From: CAYSQW01 sp964433135
Lineage (GTDB): Bacteria; Acidobacteriota; Aminicenantia; Aminicenantales; Aminicenantaceae
Length of the DNA stretch: 9,958 bases
Reading direction: 5' to 3'
Assembly (NCBI GenBank): GCA_964433135.1
Contig: CAYSQW010000078.1
Location: 1 to 9,958 of the forward strand
In this document: one piece after another, positions 5,062 through 9,958 of the stretch
How the letters are laid out: the number at the start of each line of letters is the position of its first letter
Position numbering within the stretch: position 1 is the stretch's first letter
Program-made: the position numbers and the translations under genes
The notes under the pieces: generated by a model
The model's input: the letters and a program-made list of their open reading frames with translations, nothing else
Databases searched by the model: none
What the model was told of the DNA's origin: nothing

Positions 5062-7269
5062 ATGATCGACAAAAAAACTCTCGATGAACATAATCTGACT
5101 CAAAGCGAGTATGAACTTATCGTCAAACTGATCGGCAAAGAACCCAACATCACGGAACTCGGTATCTTTTCTCTCATGTGGTCGGAACACTGCAGCTATA
5201 AGAGCTCGAAGATCCACTTGAAAAAATTTCCGGTGGAGGGCGAACACGTCATCCAGGGCCCGGGAGAAAATGCCGGAGTTATCCGGATCGGCGACGGCTT
5301 GGCGGCGGTATTCAAGATCGAATCTCACAATCACCCATCTTTCATAGAACCTTACCAGGGTGCGGCCACCGGCGTCGGCGGCATTCTGAGAGACATCTTC
5401 ACCATGGGCGCCCGGCCGATCGCCTCGATGGACTCGCTCCGCTTCGGCCCCCTTTCCGTGCCTAAAAACCGGTCCATCATGGAAGGCGTGGTCTCCGGGA
5501 TCGCCGGCTATGGGAATTCCATCGGGGTTCCCACCGTTGCCGGAGAAGTGTACTTTGACGATTCCTATTCACTGAACCCTCTGGTCAATGTCTTCTGTCT
5601 GGGGATCGCCCGGGAAGACAAGATCTTCTATGCCAAGGCCGAAGGAGTCGGGAACAAGGTTCTCTACGTCGGCTCCAAGACCGGGAGAGACGGCATCCAC
5701 GGCGCCACCATGGCCTCCGCTGAATTCGATGAGGATCTGGAGCGGAAGCGCCCCAACGTCCAGGTCGGCGATCCTTTCAAGGAAAAGCTGCTGTTGGAAG
5801 CATGCCTGGAAGTGATGGATAAAAACCTGATCGTCGGAATCCAGGATATGGGTGCCGCGGGCCTGACTTGTTCCACCGCGGAAATGGCATCCAATGCCGG
5901 AACCGGGATCTCCATCGATCTCGACCGGGTGCCCCAACGGGAAGTTGGCATGACCCCCTATGAGATCATGCTTTCCGAATCGCAGGAACGGATGCTCGTG
6001 GTCGCCGAGAAGGAGCAGGTGCATTCCGTTCAGGAGATTTTTTCCAAATGGGATCTGGAAGCGGTCGTGATCGGAGAAGTCACCGGCGGAGACCGGCTCA
6101 TCGTAAAAGCCGAAGGGAAAACCGTGGTGGACATTCCCGTCGATCCGATCGTCAACCTATGCCCGGTTTACGACCGCACCACCCGAGCTCCCGAAGATCT
6201 GCACGCGTCTCACGACCTGGAAATCCCGCCCCCGCCCGCGGACCTCAATCCCGTCCTCCTCCGGCTGCTGGCTTCGCCGACCCTGGCCGACAAGGAATGG
6301 GTATCACGCCAGTACGATCATATGGTTCAAGTGAATACCGTGTTCAGTCCCGGGGCCGACGCCTGCCTCCTCCGCCTCAAGGATTCCCGGGGAGGTCTGG
6401 CCGTCACACTTGACGGAAATTCCCTTTACACCTATCTCGATCCCCGGACCGGCGGCAGGATCGCCGTCGCCGAAGCCTGCCGCAATCTCGCCTGCGTAGG
6501 CGCCAAACCCCTAGGCGTGACAAACTGCCTCAATTTCGGGAACCCGGAAAAACCGGAGATCATGTGGCAGTTCAAAGAAGTCGTGGAGGGCGTCGCCGAA
6601 GCATGCCGTTTCTTCGGCCTTCCCATCACGGGAGGCAATGTCAGCTTCTACAATGAAACCGAAGGCGTACCCGTGCACCCGACCCCGGTGCTGGGCATCG
6701 TGGGAGCGGTGGAAGACATCGAACGCACCGCCGGCCCGGGTTTCCGGAGCCAGGAAAATCCGATCGTTCTGTTGGGCCGAAACCTCGAAGAGATCGGAGG
6801 CTCGGAATATCTTCGCGTCCACTTCGGACAGAAAGCCGGCCGGCCTCCCTTGATCGATTTCGAACTGGAGAAGCGGATCCAGGATTTCTGCCGCGAATCC
6901 GTGGAGAAAGGCCTCATCCTCTCCGCTCACGACCTTGCGGAAGGAGGTCTGGCCGTCTGTGCCGCGGAATGCACGTTGTACAGCCCTGAAAAAATCGGCT
7001 TTACGCTGGAGCTGGAAGACGATATCCGCACGGACGCTCTGCTTTTCGGCGAAAGCCAATCGAGGATCCTGCTTTCAGTGGAGGATTCACGGCTCGATTC
7101 CCTGATGGAACTGGCCCGCCGCATGCAGGTTCCCGCGACCGTTGTCGGCCGGACCGGAGGGGATAGACTTTCCATCCATCATCGAGGCGTGCAGGTACTG
7201 GACGTCCCGGTTGAAAAAGCCTACACGGTCTGGAAAAATGCTCTCCCCGAGATATTGAAAAACTCCTGA
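5062..7269 (+). CDS. purL: Phosphoribosylformylglycinamidine synthase subunit PurL (small type)
   Basis: PurL converts FGAR, ATP and ammonia from PurQ to FGAM. The 735 residues match the small PurL that needs PurS and PurQ, not the roughly 1300-residue fused form. Motifs in order: MWSEHCSYKSS (39-49) with the conserved His43, ESHNHPS (87-93) plus GAATGVGGILRDIFTMGARP for nucleotide binding in the first AIRS-like half, GAAGLTCSTAEMA in the middle, and GGNVSFYNET (about 522-531) and HDLAEGGLAV (about 622-631) in the second half. Two tandem AIRS-like repeats are the family's architecture. The start is set by GGAG five bases before ATG 5062. It sits immediately after purQ and is followed by a 138-base gap with a strong hairpin. 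No missing motif or frameshift is seen. Confidence 0.98.
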   Translation: MIDKKTLDEHNLTQSEYELIVKLIGKEPNITELGIFSLMWSEHCSYKSSKIHLKKFPVEGEHVIQGPGENAGVIRIGDGLAAVFKIESHNHPSFIEPYQGAATGVGGILRDIFTMGARPIASMDSLRFGPLSVPKNRSIMEGVVSGIAGYGNSIGVPTVAGEVYFDDSYSLNPLVNVFCLGIAREDKIFYAKAEGVGNKVLYVGSKTGRDGIHGATMASAEFDEDLERKRPNVQVGDPFKEKLLLEACLEVMDKNLIVGIQDMGAAGLTCSTAEMASNAGTGISIDLDRVPQREVGMTPYEIMLSESQERMLVVAEKEQVHSVQEIFSKWDLEAVVIGEVTGGDRLIVKAEGKTVVDIPVDPIVNLCPVYDRTTRAPEDLHASHDLEIPPPPADLNPVLLRLLASPTLADKEWVSRQYDHMVQVNTVFSPGADACLLRLKDSRGGLAVTLDGNSLYTYLDPRTGGRIAVAEACRNLACVGAKPLGVTNCLNFGNPEKPEIMWQFKEVVEGVAEACRFFGLPITGGNVSFYNETEGVPVHPTPVLGIVGAVEDIERTAGPGFRSQENPIVLLGRNLEEIGGSEYLRVHFGQKAGRPPLIDFELEKRIQDFCRESVEKGLILSAHDLAEGGLAVCAAECTLYSPEKIGFTLELEDDIRTDALLFGESQSRILLSVEDSRLDSLMELARRMQVPATVVGRTGGDRLSIHHRGVQVLDVPVEKAYTVWKNALPEILKNS

Positions 7270-7292
7270 TGGGGATATCCCTGCCTGACGGC

Positions 7293-7315
7293 CCATGCCG
7301 CAGGGGGCGGCATGG
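7293..7315 (+). terminator. Strong hairpin after purL, without a T-run
   Basis: A perfect 9-base stem CCATGCCGC / GCGGCATGG encloses loop AGGGG, starting 24 bases after the purL stop. No T-run follows (atgtgaatcc), so it is not a classical intrinsic terminator. It could protect the 3' end of the upstream mRNA, mark a processing site or cause partial termination before the outer-membrane gene. Confidence 0.55.
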
Positions 7316-7407
7316 ATGTGAATCCGGCAAATTAAGACTATCCAAAACCGAGATTAATTGATAAACTGACCAGAAGAAAAGAAGGAATCTGACAGGTCGA
7401 AAAAAAC

Positions 7408-8265
7408 GTGAAACGCTTTGGAAAACGCCTCATCCCTTTATGGGTGCTGATCTTCTTGGCCGGCGGATTGGAGGCCGCGCAGCTGAGCCTCAAACTCAGC
7501 GGCGGCATGTCCTTTATCAACCCCGGACACCTCAACCGCGCTCTTCAGACCTGGGAAGAATGGCAGAGGCGGGAAGCCGCCGACAAGGCGAATTTTACTT
7601 TTGTGGACGGAAATGTCGGGCGTTTTAAAAACGCCACCGAATTTCAGGCGGAACTGCTGCTGGAGATATCAACTCACCTGGCGATCGGCATCGGCACCGG
7701 CTACATCTACAGCGACCTTCCTGAAGAAGACGTCCTGGTGACCATTGAAAAGCTGACCGGCACATTCAGTTATACCTACCCAACCAAAATATCGGCTCTT
7801 CCACTGATGTTGACGGCGACTTACTATATCCCTCTGAATGAGATATTTCGTCTCTATTTCAGAGGCGCCGCCGGCGTCGCCTGGGCTAAATACGTCGACC
7901 GGGACGGCAACAAGAATATTACGGCCGAGAACTTCGGATATCCCCGGCTGAACAAAGGATCCGCGTCCGGGCCGATCTATGCGGGAGGCATCGGTCTGAC
8001 CTTCCAGGTCGAAGAGGGAGTCCAGATCTTCGCCGAAACCTCCTGGCGCCGGGCAAAGCTCTCCGGATTCGAAGGCGAGAACAAAGACGAAGAGAGCGGC
8101 ACCCTATTTTTTTATGAGGAACTCGATGAGGATCTGGAATACTGGCAGGCGAAGAACACCATCCTGCCGGCTTCCCCCGAGGGCGAGAATCTGCGATCCG
8201 CCGAGGAAACCATGGTGGACTTCAGCGGTTTTACGGCGAGAATCGGCATCAGCATCAAATTTTAA
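7408..8265 (+). CDS. Putative outer-membrane beta-barrel protein, function unknown
   Basis: This 285-residue protein starts at GTG (an AGG lies 11 bases upstream; the ribosome site is weak). Residues 1-23 form a clear signal peptide (MKRFGKR, then a hydrophobic LIPLWVLIFLAGG, then EAAQ). The mature protein alternates amphipathic strands ending in Gly or aromatic residues, such as LSLKLSGGMSFINPG, LAIGIGTGYIYS, LPLMLTATYYIPL, FRLYFRGAAGVAWAKY, YAGGIGLTFQVEEGVQIFAETSW and the C-terminal FTARIGISIKF. The terminal Phe is the usual recognition signal for the Bam insertion machinery. An acidic segment (about 225-245) is probably an extracellular loop. It resembles small OmpA/OmpW-type or outer-membrane-protein beta-barrel families in general form only. 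It sits between purL and purN on the same strand, with gaps of 138 and 84 bases and no recognisable promoter. No metabolic link is evident. Confidence 0.75.
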   Translation: MKRFGKRLIPLWVLIFLAGGLEAAQLSLKLSGGMSFINPGHLNRALQTWEEWQRREAADKANFTFVDGNVGRFKNATEFQAELLLEISTHLAIGIGTGYIYSDLPEEDVLVTIEKLTGTFSYTYPTKISALPLMLTATYYIPLNEIFRLYFRGAAGVAWAKYVDRDGNKNITAENFGYPRLNKGSASGPIYAGGIGLTFQVEEGVQIFAETSWRRAKLSGFEGENKDEESGTLFFYEELDEDLEYWQAKNTILPASPEGENLRSAEETMVDFSGFTARIGISIKF

Positions 8266-8286
8266 TGCGAGCGAGATACCATAGAG

Positions 8287-8308
8287 TCGCGCGTTTGGGA
8301 TCGCGCGA
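8287..8308 (+). terminator. Hairpin between the outer-membrane gene and purN
   Basis: A 7-base stem TCGCGCG / CGCGCGA with an 8-base loop is followed by TTTATGATAAATT. It resembles a weak intrinsic terminator, since the T-run is short and interrupted. The purN ribosome site follows about 26 bases later, so partial read-through into purN would be needed unless purN has its own promoter. Confidence 0.45.
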
Positions 8309-8349
8309 TTTATGATAAATTCCTAATCTTTGGTAAAAAGGAACACACC

Positions 8350-8991
8350 ATGTCAGGCACCAACTTTCGCAGCCCTCAAAAAAAGGGACGCATCGCCGTT
8401 TTTCTTTCCGGACGCGGGTCGAACTTCCTGGCTATTCACGACGCGGTCAAGACCGGCGCCGTCAACGGGGAGATCACCGTCGTTTTCAGCAACAGAAAAG
8501 CGGCTCAGGGATTGGCGGCGGCCGAGGAGCGGGGACTCTCGACGCTGTATCTCAGGCCCAAGGATTATGCTACCCGAGAAGAATACGACAGGCAAATCGT
8601 CCGGGAAATGCAGGAACGTGAAATCGACCTCATCTGCCTGGCCGGATACATGAAGATCCTGACCCCCGTGCTTTGCCGGGCTTATGAAAACCGAATCATC
8701 AACATCCACCCCGCTCTGCTGCCGTCCTTTCCAGGGCTTCACGTTCAGCAAAAGGCCATCGACTGGGGGGTTCGCTATTCCGGCGCCACCGTGCATTTCG
8801 TCGTCCCGGATGTCGATATGGGACCGATCATCCTGCAGGCCGTGGTCCCGGTGCTTCAGGACGATGACGAGGACGCTCTCAGCGCTCGCATCCTCGTGGA
8901 GGAACACAAGATCTATCCCGAAGCCGTCAAGCTTTATTTTGAGGGGAAGCTTGAGGTTCAAGGGAATCGCCGCGTATACATCCATGCTTAA
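8350..8991 (+). CDS. purN: Phosphoribosylglycinamide formyltransferase 1 (10-formyl-THF dependent)
   Basis: PurN transfers a formyl group from 10-formyltetrahydrofolate to GAR, giving FGAR, the substrate of the PurS-PurQ-PurL complex encoded upstream. The 213 residues match the family. RIAVFLSGRGSNFLAI (14-29) is the phosphate-binding N-terminus. IINIHPALLPSFPGLH (116-131) carries N118 and H120, and VDMGPIILQ carries D156; these correspond to the catalytic Asn-His-Asp of the family. GVRYSGATVHFV lies between them. The start has AAGGA seven bases before ATG. The first about 12 residues extend beyond the usual N-terminus and are polar. It is the last gene of the cluster; no clear terminator follows. 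Confidence 0.98.
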   Translation: MSGTNFRSPQKKGRIAVFLSGRGSNFLAIHDAVKTGAVNGEITVVFSNRKAAQGLAAAEERGLSTLYLRPKDYATREEYDRQIVREMQEREIDLICLAGYMKILTPVLCRAYENRIINIHPALLPSFPGLHVQQKAIDWGVRYSGATVHFVVPDVDMGPIILQAVVPVLQDDDEDALSARILVEEHKIYPEAVKLYFEGKLEVQGNRRVYIHA

Positions 8992-9135
8992 CTGTTCATG
9001 GAAATGGACGATTCATAAAACACAAATCATGTTTTTGCACTGCCCGATTGATATATGGCTTAGGATAGCAAGTAAAATATCCGTCTTATTTAATTCAAAT
9101 CATCGTCCCTTTCCACCTTACAGGCGAACCAATCT
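8992..9135. other. Gene-free AT-richer stretch after purN
   Basis: I see no gene, no RNA gene and no clear terminator here. The sequence is richer in A/T than the purine genes and leads into the repeat region. Confidence 0.6.
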
Positions 9136-9300
9136 CACGGCATCAGATTCGTCGCAGCCCGATCGGCGTACCTGAGTACGCCTCACGAGCCGCTTCCTCC
9201 CCGCTACCGCAATCTTGGTCCGTGACCAGCCAAGTCTTTCCGCAGGTAAAAACCATCTATCACCGTTGCTTTTTACATTAATATCAGGGTGGGGTGGGTC
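9136..9300. repeat. Intergenic repeat family A, copy 1
   Basis: The core around 9158-9186 is nearly identical (28 of 29 bases) to 9328-9356 in copy 2, and GCAATCTTG follows at the same 51-base offset in both. The core contains a perfect hairpin GGCGTAC-CTGA-GTACGCC (9165-9182). The copy ends with TTGCTTTTT, then TTAATATCAGGG and a G-rich tract (9287-9298). The reverse strand is open in one frame and shares the peptide VRRTQVRRSGC with copy 2. No ribosome site supports a gene. Confidence 0.75.
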
Positions 9301-9309
9301 GGCCTCACC

Positions 9310-9500
9310 ACGTCGGCTGCACCGCAACCCGATCGGCGTACCTGAGTCCGCCTCACTGCTTGCCGACTTGCCGCCACGGCAATCTTGACCCGTAAATACA
9401 TCAATTTCCCGTGCCGTAAAGGATAGCAGTGCAGATGTGCAAGCTTGAAAGGCCTATAGTATTTTTGCTTTTTCCTTAATACCAGGGTCGGGCGGGCGGG
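9310..9500. repeat. Intergenic repeat family A, copy 2
   Basis: This is the second copy, offset by 170 bases in the core and by about 198 bases at the tail. The core hairpin (9335-9352) has one change (A to C at 9348) that breaks a pair. The tail has TTTGCTTTTT and TTAATACCAGGG, then a four-tract G run at 9485-9500. Over the 29-codon stretch around the core the copies differ at about 25 of 87 bases, so they are old or diverged under constraint. Confidence 0.75.
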
Positions 9501-9518
9501 CACGCCCTGATATTAAGG
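9474..9518. repeat. Inverted repeat enclosing a G-quadruplex motif
   Basis: CCTTAATACCAGGG (9474-9487) pairs with CCCTGATATTAAGG (9505-9518), 13 of 14 positions, around a 17-base GC-rich loop. The sequence 9485-9500 is GGG-TC-GGG-C-GGG-C-GGG, a textbook four-tract G-quadruplex motif overlapping the left arm. The hairpin and the quadruplex are therefore mutually exclusive folds. The element joins the end of repeat A copy 2 to the start of repeat B copy 1. Confidence 0.7.
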
Positions 9519-9772
9519 TGTTTTCAGACTATATCCCGCAGTAAAGGAATACCATTCATTAATCGTCTCCACATGGGCTGTATGAAATGAGAAGCGACAT
9601 ACAGGATTTAGCCTGAAAATCGATGTTCGCGAGGGAAGCCTTCTAAGAAGGCCGTCGAGTATGTCTGAGCTCCGAAGGAGCGAGTTACGCAGACGCCAAG
9701 AAAACCGTAATTTTTATGGCGCCCGAAATCCCATCTAAACGACGATCTTACACCGCCGTTCCTCCCCGCCCT
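9505..9772. repeat. Intergenic repeat family B, copy 1
   Basis: The copy opens with CCCTGATATTAAGGTG and a 99-base palindromic block. In that block TTTTCAGACTATATCCC (9521-9537) faces AGGATTTAGCCTGAAAA (9603-9619) as an imperfect inverted repeat (14 of 17 paired). Inside is CGTCTCCA, shared with copy 2. After it come hairpin GCCTTC-TAA-GAAGGC (9638-9652) and a nested hairpin with GTCTG/CAGAC outside GCTCC-GAA-GGAGC (9663-9694). No gene is supported. Confidence 0.75.
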
Positions 9773-9958
9773 CCCCAGTATCAAGGTGTTTTCAGCCTAA
9801 ATCCCACAGTAACGTGATGACATCCATAAAACGTCTCCAGGCTCCAAATATATAAGGCGGTGTGAGATGAGGAGTGCCATACGGGATTTAGTCTGAAAAT
9901 CGGCTGGACGAGGGTATCCGACGAAGGAGGACGCTGAGTATGTCTGAGCTCCGAAGGA
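9773..9958. repeat. Intergenic repeat family B, copy 2 (cut by window end)
   Basis: The left edge is CCCCAGTATCAAGGTG. The palindromic block is 111 bases: TTTTCAGCCTAAATCCC (9789-9805) faces GGGATTTAGTCTGAAAA (9883-9899), 16 of 17 paired. The centre diverges from copy 1 in sequence and length, but AAGGTGTTTTCAG, CAGTAA and CGTCTCCA are shared. The tail ends with a 19-base stretch (9940-9958) identical to 9661-9679 of copy 1, where the window stops. Copy spacing is 268 bases at the left edge and 279 at the tail. Confidence 0.75.

Noticed and set aside
5569..7059. Long minus-strand open frames opposite purL (151 and 182 codons)
   Set aside because: They are antisense to an intact, motif-complete purL and have no domain or start signals.
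8303..8316. TATGAT as a promoter for purN
   Set aside because: The -35 position falls in the GC-rich hairpin with no TTGACA-like hexamer.
9118..9503. Two small minus-strand genes (about 69 and 76 codons)
   Set aside because: No ribosome sites, no recognisable domain, and they coincide with repeat family A. Kept only as an observation about codon-patterned divergence.
9136..9958. CRISPR array
   Set aside because: Repeats are long (about 170-280 bases apart), imperfect and mixed-family; there are no short identical direct repeats with regular unique spacers and no cas genes.

Overview
The window looks like chromosomal DNA of a Gram-negative-type bacterium. It encodes an outer-membrane beta-barrel candidate, a periplasmic CpxP/Spy-like protein and a membrane anti-sigma factor. 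Base composition is moderately GC-rich, and the tRNA genes do not encode CCA. The phylum cannot be fixed from this sequence. An uncultured lineage near Acidobacteriota/Aminicenantota is only a guess.

Layout: (1) 1-714, minus strand: tRNA-Thr(UGU), tRNA-Tyr(GUA), tRNA-Gly(UCC), tRNA-Thr(GGU) and the first codons of tuf (EF-Tu). This is the same gene order as the E. coli thrU-tyrU-glyT-thrT-tufB operon, here with a near-consensus promoter at 686-714. (2) 796-2511, minus strand: a three-gene stress circuit of ECF sigma factor, zinc-finger (zf-HC2) transmembrane anti-sigma factor and CpxP/Spy/CnrX-like periplasmic helical protein. The first two genes overlap by 4 bp and the third follows after 10 nt. 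(3) 2575-8991, plus strand: a de novo purine cluster, purB-purS-purQ-purL, then an outer-membrane protein gene, then purN, with a consensus promoter before purB. PurS, PurQ and PurL together form the FGAM synthase of the small-PurL type. PurN supplies its substrate FGAR by formylating GAR, and PurB acts later in the pathway. (4) 8992-9958: about 970 bp with no convincing gene. It holds two families of long imperfect repeats (A around 9136-9300 and 9310-9500; B from 9505 and from 9773 to the window end), four copies of a 14-base motif in both orientations, long inverted repeats and a four-tract G-quadruplex motif.

Housekeeping genes are confidently identified from diagnostic motifs. The parts most worth a second look are the repeat region at the right end, the outer-membrane gene placed inside the purine cluster, the sensor-like protein that lacks all His and Cys, and the unusually long spacers in the tRNA operon and between purS and purQ.
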